Part shown: piece by piece, positions 53,171 through 62,332 of the stretch
Position numbering within the stretch: the first letter of the stretch is position 1
How the letters are laid out: every line of letters starts with the position of its first letter
NCBI GenBank assembly: GCA_002898255.1
Contig: BEIE01000002.1
Span: 124,001-188,000, forward strand
Reading direction: 5' to 3'
DNA length: 64,000 bases
Source of the DNA: a bacterium HR28
Lineage (GTDB): Bacteria; Chloroflexota; Chloroflexia; Thermomicrobiales; Thermomicrobiaceae
Position numbers and translations under genes: made by a program
The notes under the pieces: generated by a model
Told to the model about the DNA's origin: nothing
Database searches by the model: none
The model's input: only the letters and a program-made list of their open reading frames with translations

Positions 53171-54840
53171 TCGTCCGTGCAGCGCGTCGTGCCATCTTCA
53201 TCGGCCTTGTAGCAGGTATCGCCGGGTGGCACCTCAGCCTGGTCGGACTCATTCCCGCCTTCGCTCAGCGACGTCTGGTCGGTGACACGCTGACCTTTAG
53301 CTACGCGCTGCTTATTGCGCTCCTCGCCCTGGCTGCCTTTGCCACCGGTCGACGCTATCCTGGAGCAGCGCAACGGATCCCCTGGGGTGTTCTCAGTGCA
53401 CTCGTCTCAAGTCTCATGCTCTTCCTGCTTGCCCTCTTGGTCACGCATCTCAATCTCCGCCAGATTCTCTTGAACGCCACCCCTGAACTCGCTCGTGTCC
53501 TCACCTTCGGTGGCGGCGCGAGTGGTGCAGGTCTTGTACGCCTTCTGCTCATCGGTCTCCTCGCTGGCCTGTTCGCCGGTGGACTTAGTGCGCTCCCACG
53601 CCCTTGGGGACGCGTGATCGTCTCAGCTGCTCTGATGACGCTGCTCCTTGGCCTCCTGCGGGACGTCCTTGGTCCACTCTTGCCGCGGGTCGTAACGTCC
53701 TTCCTGTACGGAACAGCTGGACTCTCACTCGCCGGTGCTGTTGTCACCTTCCTCCTGGCCACTGTTCTGTTCACATTGCGCTGGTCCCTACGCGCCAACG
53801 CTGTGACCGCCCGCGCCACGGCCGCGGTCCCAGCCACAGTCCGGCAACCAGTCATCCAGGCACTCCTGCTCCTGATCCTTGCCAGCGTCCCGCTTTGGGC
53901 AGGACTTTTCTTGAGCAACGTTGCTGACTTCGTCGGCTTTTACATCCTCATGGGACTCGGCCTAAACCTCGTCCTCGGTTTCGCCGGCCTTCTCGACCTT
54001 GGCTACGTCGCCTTCTTTGCTGTCGGCGCCTACACAATGGCCGTCCTGACGTCACCGGAAGTCGGCCAGCGGTTCACGCTCGATTTCTGGGTCGCACTCC
54101 CCATCGCCGTCGTCACCACTGTGTTGGCAGGACTCCTCGTCGGACTGCCTGTCCTGCGCATGCGTGGCGATTACCTGGCTATTGCAACACTCGGCTTCGG
54201 CGAAATCGTCCGGCTCCTCGTTCTCTCCGACTGGCTCAAGCCATACCTGGGTGGTGCGCAGGGTGTTACGCGCATCGCCCGGCCGTCTATCGCCTCTTGG
54301 CGTATCGACTCCCCACAGGAGTTCTATCTTCTCGTTCTTATCTCTTGTCTCTTCGCCTGGTTCCTTTCGGTACGCCTCCGCGACTCCCGTCTGGGGCGCT
54401 CCTGGTTTGCCATTCGGGAAGACGAGCATGTTGCCCAGGCCATGGGCATTAACCGTGTCACGGCGAAACTCTCGGCGTTTGCCATCGGCGCGTCGTTTGG
54501 TGGTCTCTCTGGTGCCCTCTTCGCCTCGCTTGTGGGCTCGGTCGTTCCTGCGAGCTTCTCGCTGCTCGTGAGCATCAACGTTGTCGCGCTCCTTGTCCTC
54601 GGCGGTATGGGGAGCTTGCCAGGTGTCGTCGTCGGCGCCCTTGCCCTCGTCGGTCTTCCGGAGCTCCTGCGTGAGTTCCAGGAGTACCGCCTCCTGGTCT
54701 ATGGCATCGTCCTGATCGCCATGATGCTCTTCCGTCCGGCTGGCCTCCTACCTGAGCGCATCCATCGCCGCGAGCTAGAAGAGGCTGTCGAGGAGGCACG
54801 GGAGATCGCTCCCGCCGAAATCGCCACCGGGCGCGGATAG
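53167..54840 (+). CDS. livM: ABC transporter permease LivM with long N-terminal membrane extension
   Basis: The 557-residue protein is much longer than a usual LivM (about 300-420). The canonical part is the C-terminal ~310 residues (FYILMGLGLNLVLGFAGLLDLGYVAFFAVGAYTMAVL ... RLRDSRLGRSWFAIREDEHVAQAMGINRVTAKLSAFAIGASFGG ... LGGMGSLPGVVVGALALVGLPELL). In front lie about 240 residues with six or so additional helices of unknown role. No stop or frameshift separates the parts. A short acidic cytoplasmic tail ends the protein. Overlaps livH by four bases. Confidence 0.9.
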   Translation: MIVRAARRAIFIGLVAGIAGWHLSLVGLIPAFAQRRLVGDTLTFSYALLIALLALAAFATGRRYPGAAQRIPWGVLSALVSSLMLFLLALLVTHLNLRQILLNATPELARVLTFGGGASGAGLVRLLLIGLLAGLFAGGLSALPRPWGRVIVSAALMTLLLGLLRDVLGPLLPRVVTSFLYGTAGLSLAGAVVTFLLATVLFTLRWSLRANAVTARATAAVPATVRQPVIQALLLLILASVPLWAGLFLSNVADFVGFYILMGLGLNLVLGFAGLLDLGYVAFFAVGAYTMAVLTSPEVGQRFTLDFWVALPIAVVTTVLAGLLVGLPVLRMRGDYLAIATLGFGEIVRLLVLSDWLKPYLGGAQGVTRIARPSIASWRIDSPQEFYLLVLISCLFAWFLSVRLRDSRLGRSWFAIREDEHVAQAMGINRVTAKLSAFAIGASFGGLSGALFASLVGSVVPASFSLLVSINVVALLVLGGMGSLPGVVVGALALVGLPELLREFQEYRLLVYGIVLIAMMLFRPAGLLPERIHRRELEEAVEEAREIAPAEIATGRG

Positions 54841-54852
54841 GAGACCTCACCG

Positions 54853-55662
54853 ATGGTGCTACTGGAAACGTCCCACCTTACGAAGCGCTTTGGAGGCCTC
54901 GTCGCTCTCCGCGACGTCGATCTCGTTGTGCAGGAGCGCGCCATTCACAGTGTGATCGGCCCCAACGGTGCCGGGAAGACGACGCTCTTCAACTGCATCA
55001 CCGGCTTCCTCGTTCCCGACGCTGGCGATATCCGCTTCTCCGGAACCTCGATCACCGGGCTCCGGCCGGATCTTGTTGCTCGCCTCGGCATCGCTCGTAC
55101 CTACCAGAACATCCGGCTCTTCCGGCACCTTTCCGTCCTCGATAACGTTCTCATTGGACTCCACCCGCACATCAACTATTCGCTGCTCGATGCGATCCTC
55201 AGAACACCTCGCTACCGCCGCGCCGAGCGCGCAGCCGAGCGTGAGGCTCGGGAGCTCCTCGCCTTTGTCGGGCTCGCCGGCAAGGAGTTCTTCACAGCGG
55301 CCAATCTCCCTTATGGCGATCAGCGTCGCCTCGAGATCGCACGCGCTCTCGCCCTTCGGCCCAAGCTGCTTCTTCTCGATGAACCGACCGCTGGAATGAA
55401 CCCCCACGAGACAGAGGAGATGATCCGTCTCATTCGTCGACTGCGCGACGAGCGTGGCATCACTATCTTGTTGATCGAGCACGACATGAAGGTCGTCATG
55501 AACATCAGCGACGTCGTGACTGTTCTCGACTTCGGTGAGAAGATCGCCGAGGGAACACCTGAAGAAGTTCGACGCGATCCACGGGTCATCGAGGCCTATC
55601 TCGGCCGTGGCGCCGCCAGTGGTCTCGGCCCCTCCACGCTACCGCTTCCTGGGGAGGCATAA
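54853..55662 (+). CDS. livG: ABC transporter ATPase LivG
   Basis: The 269-residue ATPase has Walker A GPNGAGKTT, Q-loop TYQNIRLF, the LivG-type signature LPYGDQRRLEIARAL, Walker B LLLLDEPTAGMNPHE and H-loop IEHDMKVVM. It pairs with LivF to drive LivHM. GATAGGAG site upstream, 12 bases after livM. Confidence 0.94.
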   Translation: MVLLETSHLTKRFGGLVALRDVDLVVQERAIHSVIGPNGAGKTTLFNCITGFLVPDAGDIRFSGTSITGLRPDLVARLGIARTYQNIRLFRHLSVLDNVLIGLHPHINYSLLDAILRTPRYRRAERAAEREARELLAFVGLAGKEFFTAANLPYGDQRRLEIARALALRPKLLLLDEPTAGMNPHETEEMIRLIRRLRDERGITILLIEHDMKVVMNISDVVTVLDFGEKIAEGTPEEVRRDPRVIEAYLGRGAASGLGPSTLPLPGEA

Positions 55663-55665
55663 CGG

Positions 55666-56379
55666 ATGCCGCTGCTCGAACTCCAACGTGTTCATGTTCA
55701 CTATGGCCTCATCCAAGCGCTCAAAGGAATCTCCCTCACGGTCGAGCAAGGCGAGATCGTCACGCTCCTCGGTGCGAACGGTGCCGGCAAGACCTCCACA
55801 CTTCGCGCCATCTCCGGCCTTGTGCGCCCATCCGCCGGCCGTATCCTCCTTCAAGACATCGACCTTACCCATCGCAAACCCCACGAGATCGTCGAACTAG
55901 GGGTCGGGCACGTCCCAGAGGGACGGCGCATCTTCCCCCGCCTCAGCGTGGAGGAAAACCTCCGCCTCGGTGCCTTTACCGTCCGTGACCGCACCGAAAT
56001 TGCCCGGCGTCAAGAGTACGTCTTCACGCTCTTCCCACGCCTCGCCGAGCGTCGCAAGCAACCGGGTGGCACACTCTCCGGCGGCGAGCAGCAGATGCTC
56101 GCCATCGGACGCGCCCTGATGATGCAGCCCCGGATCCTCCTCCTCGACGAGCCCTCAATGGGCCTGGCGCCCGTCCTTGTCGAGAGCATCTTCGAGGTCA
56201 TCCAGCGCCTGAACCGCGATGGAACCACCATTTTGCTTGTCGAGCAGAACGCTCGCATGGCGCTCGAGATTGCCCACCGAGGGTACGTCCTGGAGACTGG
56301 CGAGATCGTCCTTGCCGGCTCAGCCGCCGAGCTCGCCCGCGATCCGCGCGTTCAGGCCGCTTACCTCGGTGCAGCGTGA
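55666..56379 (+). CDS. livF: ABC transporter ATPase LivF
   Basis: The 237-residue ATPase has Walker A GANGAGKTS, the LivF-typical GVGHVPEGRRIFPRLSVEENL, signature LSGGEQQMLAIGRAL, Walker B LLLDEPSMGLAP and H-loop VEQNARMALEIA. It completes the livKHMGF transporter; 3 bases separate it from livG. The convergent dehydrogenase gene ends 3 bases after its stop. Confidence 0.94.
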   Translation: MPLLELQRVHVHYGLIQALKGISLTVEQGEIVTLLGANGAGKTSTLRAISGLVRPSAGRILLQDIDLTHRKPHEIVELGVGHVPEGRRIFPRLSVEENLRLGAFTVRDRTEIARRQEYVFTLFPRLAERRKQPGGTLSGGEQQMLAIGRALMMQPRILLLDEPSMGLAPVLVESIFEVIQRLNRDGTTILLVEQNARMALEIAHRGYVLETGEIVLAGSAAELARDPRVQAAYLGAA

Positions 56380-56382
56380 GCG

Positions 56383-57312
56383 TCACTCAGCCGCCAAGAG
56401 TTCCCCACCACCGGTGCTCACGCTGAACTGCACGTTTGCTAATCGCCCGACCAGGCGTGCCACCTCATGCGCGGCGAGCCCTCCCCATCCCCGCGCCATC
56501 GCCGCGACATAGAACTGGTGTGCCAGTGCCGCCAGAGGCACGGGGGATCCAACATCGTTCCCCAGTCGCATCGCCAATTCCATGTCTCGCTTCATCAGCT
56601 CTAGTCGAAACAACCCTTCCTGAGGACCACGCAGTAGCTCAGGTACCACTTCGCTCCAGAGTTTCCAGCCCCCACTGCTGGACCGTATCACCTCGTAGAC
56701 GCGCGCCAGGTCAGCACCGGCATTCGCCGCTAGTGCCAACGCCTCTCCAATCAACACGAAGCTCACACCGGTCACAAGGTCGCCGACCAGCTTCACAACC
56801 TTTCCCATACCGGGGTCACCGACCAAATAGATTTCCGATCCAAGTACCTGCAGGATCGGTAGCGCCCGCTCCAACACCGCCGCATCCGCGCCAACCATCA
56901 CCGTCAAAGCCCCGGTACTCGCCTCTGCTGGCCCCCCGCCGACCGGCGCATCGACCACGTCGATCTGCCGGAGACGTCCCTCCTGTGCGATCCGTTGCAG
57001 GATCATCGGTGAAGCCGTGCTGAGATCAATCACCATTGTTCCGGGCCGCAAGTGCTCCAGCGCACCTTCTGGCCCGATGTACACCTCAAACAGCTCCTCG
57101 TCCCCCGGCAAGCACGTCAGAAAGACGTCAACCTGATCCGCCACGAGCAGCGGTGTCGGCACCGCCTCCGCCCCATGCAGTTCCAGTGCCTGCGCAACGT
57201 CCCAACGCCGGTCACTGACCAGCACTCGGTACCCGGCCTCCAATAAGCGCAGCACCATCGGGCGCCCCATGTTCCCAAGCCCGACGAATCCGAGCGTCGG
57301 CTGTTCTCCCAC
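56383..57312 (-). CDS. NAD-binding beta-hydroxyacid dehydrogenase (3-hydroxyisobutyrate dehydrogenase-like)
   Basis: The 309-residue protein has the Rossmann motif LGFVGLGNMGRPMVLRLLEAGY, substrate loop VDAPVGGGPAEASTGALTVMVG, catalytic Lys in MGKVVKLVGDLVTG and the C-terminal helical dimer domain. Members reduce or oxidise 3-hydroxyisobutyrate, tartronate semialdehyde and similar acids. 3-hydroxyisobutyrate is a valine breakdown product, so placement beside a Liv transporter is suggestive but not proof. The GTG at 57312 gives a normal family start; an upstream ATG at 57360 adds 16 Gly/Arg residues without a ribosome site. Confidence 0.85.
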   Translation of the reverse strand: MGEQPTLGFVGLGNMGRPMVLRLLEAGYRVLVSDRRWDVAQALELHGAEAVPTPLLVADQVDVFLTCLPGDEELFEVYIGPEGALEHLRPGTMVIDLSTASPMILQRIAQEGRLRQIDVVDAPVGGGPAEASTGALTVMVGADAAVLERALPILQVLGSEIYLVGDPGMGKVVKLVGDLVTGVSFVLIGEALALAANAGADLARVYEVIRSSSGGWKLWSEVVPELLRGPQEGLFRLELMKRDMELAMRLGNDVGSPVPLAALAHQFYVAAMARGWGGLAAHEVARLVGRLANVQFSVSTGGGELLAAE

Positions 57313-58726
57313 GGTTCCACCCGTCCTTTCCCCGCTTCCACCCCGTGCACCGCTCATCATGCCGGACCACTAAGCGCCCCTGCAAGTCCTCGTCTCTGCG
57401 ACCACCCGCGCAGTCGCTAATCCGCAGACCGTCGCGCGACCCACCACTCAGTCGGTATCCGGCGCCTCTCCTCCGGAACACTCTTGTTGACTCGCGGCCC
57501 TTTCACCACCGCTTCCCATGCCGGTCTCCGACCAATGGCGAGATGACGAGGTGTCACCGGTCTACGCATGAGAGCATCGATGACGCCTCTCACTCTCTAG
57601 GCATATCGCGTCTATCGCGCACCGATCATCCCCCGCGAACCTCTTCGGCCAAGCCAACGACACTGGAGCCGGTCAGCCATCTCCCGTTCGAGACGTCCCC
57701 TATCAATGCTCGCCGGCAATAGAAACAAGCGTTGCCTCGTGATACCGAGCTGTGTTTCACGGTGCAGGGCCTGCGCCACCAACGTCGCACTGATACCTCA
57801 GCAGGACGGGTGGAGCACTCATCACCGTACAACCGCGCTCACACAGATACGGAGCAACGTACCCGATCCACTTGAGCCGCACAACCATGACTGGCTATCA
57901 GCGCTCCGATTCTTGGGAAATTCAACAAACTTCTGCCTCTAAGAGAAAAGCAGGCCTACCCTTCGACCCACAATCAGCAAGCCTTCCCATGTCTACTTCT
58001 CCCGCGGCGTACAGTGTCCGCGTATCGCCTCTCCTCTGCTTGGCTCGTGGCGATCGAGCTGCCCGCACGGGGGAGTTCGTCACGCTCCCAACCACAACCA
58101 TGCGACTGAGAACTTCTCGGAGTCTGCAGCCGCGAAATTCCCCGAAGAGAAGCGTAGTACTCCACGCCCGAGTGGCCTCAGTATCCATCGATCTGCTTTC
58201 ATATCGCTAAGGAGAGAATGAACCCTTACGTGTGGTAGTTCGCTCACTGCGCAGGGTATCCTGCGCTATGGACAGTACCACCACACGATGCGTGGCTTGC
58301 TCCTTCACTGTGCAGTCAGCTGGCCTTCCCGCAAGCGCAACCTCCTGCTCTGATCCGCACGCTCTTGACCTCCAGCCCTGGCAACCAGTGCCAGCCTATG
58401 GGGTTACTCGCCACAATGGACGCTCACCGCACTTTTGAGCACGGCGAATAACGCTCACGTCGCCACCTGACCGGACACTCCACACCTGCTTTGTCAGGAG
58501 CGTGGGTATCACCGCCCGAGAAATCGCCTCCACCTGCAACGGCAGCAACTCAACTCCGTGAGTGCTCCTCACGCAGCAGTAGGCCAACAGAACACCGCTC
58601 TGGGGAACCAGCCACTCGCATATCACCGCTCGACACTGCGGCGGCTCGCAAAGCTTCCCTGTCCCGTCACTCGATCGAGCACGGTTTTCATCAGAGCTCG
58701 GCTACTGCAACGGTATTCACTCAACA

Positions 58727-58757
58727 CCAGCGGCCCGTGTCGCTGGCTGTCTTTTTT
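58727..58757 (+). terminator. Orphan Rho-independent-like terminator
   Basis: CCAGCG (58727-58732), 8-base loop, CGCTGG (58741-58746), then CTGTC and six T (58752-58757). Oriented for a plus-strand transcript, but no plus-strand gene is recognised upstream, so it may end a small RNA. Confidence 0.45.
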
Positions 58758-58761
58758 CTCC

Positions 58762-58791
58762 CCTAGATGCAGCGCACCTAGATGCAGCGCA
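58762..58791. repeat. Tandem 15-bp direct repeat
   Basis: Two exact head-to-tail copies of CCTAGATGCAGCGCA, immediately downstream of the orphan terminator. Confidence 0.8.
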
Positions 58792-58868
58792 GCGCCAAAG
58801 TCTCACCCGGCTCACACCCGCGCTCTCCACGAACTCGGCGGAATTCTTCGCTTTCCCACCGCTCCGCT

Positions 58869-59555
58869 TCACGGTGTCGTCGGCTCCAGCCTACCGACCG
58901 GTACCGCCGTGACAATTAACCGCTGGTCATAACGTCCCGTTGCGGGGTTGTAGTTGCCAGCACACGTTATCAGGGTGAGCCGCTCTTCCGGAGTCGGTCC
59001 CACGATGCGCTCGACGGGGGCTCGTGCCTCCTCCACCGTCTCCAGCCCAGCCACACGGTAACGAGCCACTCTCCCGTCCGCCAACTCCAGTTCCACCACA
59101 TCTCCAACGCGTAGCCGCCAGAGATCCCAGAACACCGCCGGGCCAACACCCACAAAGTCCACATGCCCCGCCAGGACGATGTTGCTCCCCTGCCCCGGCA
59201 AGGCCGTGAAGTCGTACCATGCCACCTCCTCCGGCGAGTCAGGCGCCACCATGCGTCGCGCTGCATCGAGGCCTTTGACGACCACTGGCGCATCGACACC
59301 AATCGCCGGGATCCGAATGCGCGCGATCGATACGATGACCGTCGTTGGTGTGGGGAGAGGCGTTGGTTCGCGTACCGCCGTAGGACTCACCATCTGCAGT
59401 GCGACGGTTGGGGAGACACGCACCACGGAACGTACCGGCGGCGTCGGCTGGTCCACGCGGTCGTCACCAAGCGTGAGCGCCCCGAGGAGGCCTGCACCCA
59501 CACCCAGCACCCATGCTGCCAACGCCAGGACCGCCAGGCTCGCCCCGTAGCGCAC
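58869..59555 (-). CDS. Sortase
   Basis: The 228-residue transpeptidase has an N-terminal membrane helix (LAVLALAAWVLGVGAGLLGALTL), a Pro/Thr linker and a sortase barrel with the full catalytic set: His131 in LAGHVDF, Cys198 in LTLITCAG and Arg212 in YDQRLIV. The form is closest to class D/E/F sortases with a short barrel (RIRIPAIGVDAPVV opening). It attaches proteins carrying an LPXTG-type signal to a cell-surface amine. The LPNTG protein encoded 3 bases upstream is the obvious substrate. Confidence 0.9.
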   Translation of the reverse strand: MRYGASLAVLALAAWVLGVGAGLLGALTLGDDRVDQPTPPVRSVVRVSPTVALQMVSPTAVREPTPLPTPTTVIVSIARIRIPAIGVDAPVVVKGLDAARRMVAPDSPEEVAWYDFTALPGQGSNIVLAGHVDFVGVGPAVFWDLWRLRVGDVVELELADGRVARYRVAGLETVEEARAPVERIVGPTPEERLTLITCAGNYNPATGRYDQRLIVTAVPVGRLEPTTP

Positions 59556-59558
59556 TGC

Positions 59559-62249
59559 TCACTCCGCCGCACCTCGCCGCTCACGCCGCTCAGCGCGCAC
59601 GAGCCCCACTCCGCCGGCCAGCGTTCCCGTAAGGCCGAGCATGATGAGGCCGAGTCCAAGCAATCGAACACCGCGGCCACTATCCGCTGTCCCGGTATTC
59701 GGCAAACCGATTGTCGGTGTTGGTGTTGGCCCACGACCGACGACCGGTGTTGCCGGGCCGGTGAGCGAGCCTCCTACCGTCGGGGTTGTGCGTGGCGTCG
59801 CGACCGGCGTCGCTCCCGGTGTGCCTGTTGGGACCGCCGACGGCATGGGAGTGACTTCGGGTACTGGGTACTCGTAGGCACCGATGTCACAGGCCGACCC
59901 CTGCGGACGCTTCGTGTGCAATTGGTCGTCCGCGGGACAACTCTGCGTCCCCGCAGCATCGATCGCTGGGCTCCCGAGGCCGAGCGCATGGAACAGCGTG
60001 CCGTAGGTGGAGTCCACCTGCAACGGCTGGAGGTTCGGCGCAGCGTTCGCCTGGTCGCCGCTCCCCCGGAGAACGCAGCTGTCACGGTCTTCCAGGTTGC
60101 CACCCTGCGAACTCGGCGCGATCCCACCACAGTTCCCACCGCCGGGACTCGCCGCGATCAACGCGCCGCGCAGCGTCACAGTGCCGCCGTCGTTGTAAAG
60201 CGCACCGCCAGCCGCTGCAGCGTTCGAGGCCATCGTCACGAACTGCAGAGTCGCGCTGCCCTGCGGCCCAACCCAGAGCCCACCGCCCCGCTGCTGGCTC
60301 ACGTTGGTGCTCACCGTCACGTTGGTCAATCCGACCGACCCGAGCGTCGCGATCCCGCCTCCGTACGACAGCGCCTGGTTCTCCGTGACCGAACTCGCCT
60401 GTGCAACCAGTTGTCCCCCACTGCGCACAGCGATGCCGCCACCAAGCTGGCCAGCCGTGCTCCGACGGATCGCCGTATCGCTCAGTGTGACCTTTCCGGC
60501 TTCCCCGACGAGCACACCGCCGCCGTCGTTCGCCGCCTGGTTGTCGATCAGCTGGACACTGCGGAACTCCGCCTGATTCGCAGCGAGCACACCACCACCA
60601 GAGCCGCCTGTCCGATTCCCCTCGATCGTCGCTCCACTGAAGACCACCTTGCCATACGCAGCAATTCCCCCACCGTCGAGTGTGGCCTGGTTGCTACGCA
60701 CCACGCTGTTCCCTTGCACCGTAAGCGTCTTGCTACCGGTATGGTGGATACCGCCCCCTGTCCCGTCGGTCCGATTTCCTTCAATGCTTGCACCATCCAA
60801 CAGCATCTCGCCGCTGTTCCAGATACCTCCACCGTCTTGCGCTGCTTCGTTGTTCTGCACAATCAGACTCCGCAACCGCGCGCTCCCAATGCTTGCCACT
60901 CCTCCTCCAAGTCGTGCGCGGTTGCCACGGACAATCACCGTCTCCGGGGAGCTAAGGTCGAGCGTCCCACTGTTCAGAATCCCGCCGCCTGAACCTGCCT
61001 CGGCGGTGTTCCCTTCGATCACCGTCCGCGAGAGGGCAAGCGTCCCCGCATTGAAGAGTCCACCGCCATCACCTTCCACCGCGGTATTCCCAGCAATTGT
61101 CCCGCCAATGATCTGTCCGCTTCCCCGGCCGAGGATGGCCAAGCCTCCCCCATCCTGCATCGCTTGGTTCTCGCGCACCTCACTGTCCAACAGGGTCAGG
61201 ATCCCCTCATCAGTCGCAATTCCGCCACCTAACCCCGCCCGGTTGCCCACCACTGTCGCGCCACGGAGCGTCACCTGTCCCTTCGCGACCCACAGACCAC
61301 CGCCTCGCCCCTCACGCTCTTCGATCACGTTCCCCCGCACGAGCGTCCCTTGCAGTTCCACCTGCCCACCCTCGACTGCCACTCCCCCACCATCGACTCC
61401 CGCCTGGTTGGGGTCGCTTGCCCCTGCACCACCGATGCTCACTCGGCTCCCCAACACCAGTCGTCCATCTTTCACCCAGATCGCCCCGCCCACACCGCTG
61501 GCCTGATTCCCGGTGAGACGCACTGTCCCATCGAGAATCACTGTCCCCTCCACGGCCAGCGCCCCGCCGTTCCCCGGCTCCTCCGCACTCGCTCCCGCCT
61601 GATTCCCCTCAAAGACGATCGTCCCTGCGTCCGGCGCAAGTACGATCGTCCCGCTCGGCGCCACAAAGACGGCTCCACCATGCTTCTGTGCACTGTTGCT
61701 CACAAACTGCACATCACTCAGCTGCAACACCCCGCCGACCCAAACTGCTCCACCGTCAAAGTCGCGCGGGTCCTCGTGACTCGCTGCTCCTCCTGTGAGG
61801 GTAAGCCCCTCCAAGACCACCGTCGCGCCACTGCCGACGTCGATAAGCCGGTCAGATTCCCCCGCTGGCCAGGCACCCGCGATGACCGTCCGGTTGCTCC
61901 CCTCACCGCGAACCCGCAGCACACCACCCCGCTTTGTCACGTCGAGGTCTCCTGACGCTGTGGTATCGTCGGTTGCTGGCGGAATGAAGAGTTCGTAAGT
62001 ATCGGCCCCCAGCCGAATGGTCACGGGGTCGGTGAGCCCGTTCGCCTCGATCACCGCCGCCCGCAGCGTCGGACAGGTGCGGCTCGTGCCCGAGCCTGTA
62101 CACGATCCGGTACCATCTGCGGAGCGGGTCACGGTGATCACCACTTCCGCCGCCCCCGTTGCTGGCGCAAATAACAGCGCGCCCCCGCCCGCCGCCATCG
62201 CCAGCGAACTCACGAGGAGTATGACCTGCCACCCTGGCCACCGCACCAC
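59559..62249 (-). CDS. Large exported beta-helix protein with LPNTG sorting signal
   Basis: The 896-residue protein has a signal peptide (WQVILLVSSLAMAAGGGALLFA), then a parallel right-handed beta-helix region: about twenty-five imperfect repeats of the form EGNxAxxDGGGIxxxGxLxLxxxxV, the polymorphic-membrane-protein/adhesin style. An early CPTLRAAVIEANG segment is the usual start of such helices. The C-terminus has a Pro/Thr stalk (TPVATPRTTPTVGG...), then LPNTG (59691-59705), a hydrophobic helix and RAERRERRG, a full sortase signal. I choose the GTG at 62249, with GGGGGAAGGG 6 bases upstream; a GTG at 62279 would add ten residues. It lies between flgE and the sortase gene. Confidence 0.85.
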   Translation of the reverse strand: MVRWPGWQVILLVSSLAMAAGGGALLFAPATGAAEVVITVTRSADGTGSCTGSGTSRTCPTLRAAVIEANGLTDPVTIRLGADTYELFIPPATDDTTASGDLDVTKRGGVLRVRGEGSNRTVIAGAWPAGESDRLIDVGSGATVVLEGLTLTGGAASHEDPRDFDGGAVWVGGVLQLSDVQFVSNSAQKHGGAVFVAPSGTIVLAPDAGTIVFEGNQAGASAEEPGNGGALAVEGTVILDGTVRLTGNQASGVGGAIWVKDGRLVLGSRVSIGGAGASDPNQAGVDGGGVAVEGGQVELQGTLVRGNVIEEREGRGGGLWVAKGQVTLRGATVVGNRAGLGGGIATDEGILTLLDSEVRENQAMQDGGGLAILGRGSGQIIGGTIAGNTAVEGDGGGLFNAGTLALSRTVIEGNTAEAGSGGGILNSGTLDLSSPETVIVRGNRARLGGGVASIGSARLRSLIVQNNEAAQDGGGIWNSGEMLLDGASIEGNRTDGTGGGIHHTGSKTLTVQGNSVVRSNQATLDGGGIAAYGKVVFSGATIEGNRTGGSGGGVLAANQAEFRSVQLIDNQAANDGGGVLVGEAGKVTLSDTAIRRSTAGQLGGGIAVRSGGQLVAQASSVTENQALSYGGGIATLGSVGLTNVTVSTNVSQQRGGGLWVGPQGSATLQFVTMASNAAAAGGALYNDGGTVTLRGALIAASPGGGNCGGIAPSSQGGNLEDRDSCVLRGSGDQANAAPNLQPLQVDSTYGTLFHALGLGSPAIDAAGTQSCPADDQLHTKRPQGSACDIGAYEYPVPEVTPMPSAVPTGTPGATPVATPRTTPTVGGSLTGPATPVVGRGPTPTPTIGLPNTGTADSGRGVRLLGLGLIMLGLTGTLAGGVGLVRAERRERRGAAE

Positions 62250-62332
62250 AACAACCCTTCCCCCGCTCGCGCGGAGCACCGCCTTCGGGCGCCTCTATGG
62301 GGACGTGTGTCCCGATCTCTCGTTGAACTTCC

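Larger units (their letters stand above)
57313..58868. other. Long gene-poor region
   Basis: About 1.55 kb without a supported gene. It holds an orphan plus-strand terminator (58727-58757) and a perfect 15-bp tandem repeat (58762-58791). Open frames lack ribosome sites and protein-like composition. Confidence 0.45.

Noticed and set aside
57872-58210. 112-codon open frame in the 57-59 kb gap
   Set aside because: No ribosome site, no recognisable fold, Ser/Arg-rich as random frames in this region; not called.
59163-60992. 609-codon open frame on the plus strand opposite the LPNTG protein gene
   Set aside because: It is the antisense shadow of a GC-rich repetitive gene: composition is Arg/His/Thr/Ala-rich without domains, while the minus frame has a signal peptide, repeats and a sorting signal.
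59900-61800. Short DNA repeats in the LPNTG gene as possible CRISPR or minisatellite
   Set aside because: They follow the codon-level repeat of the beta-helix (DGGGI-type units), vary in length and sequence, and lack uniform spacers.
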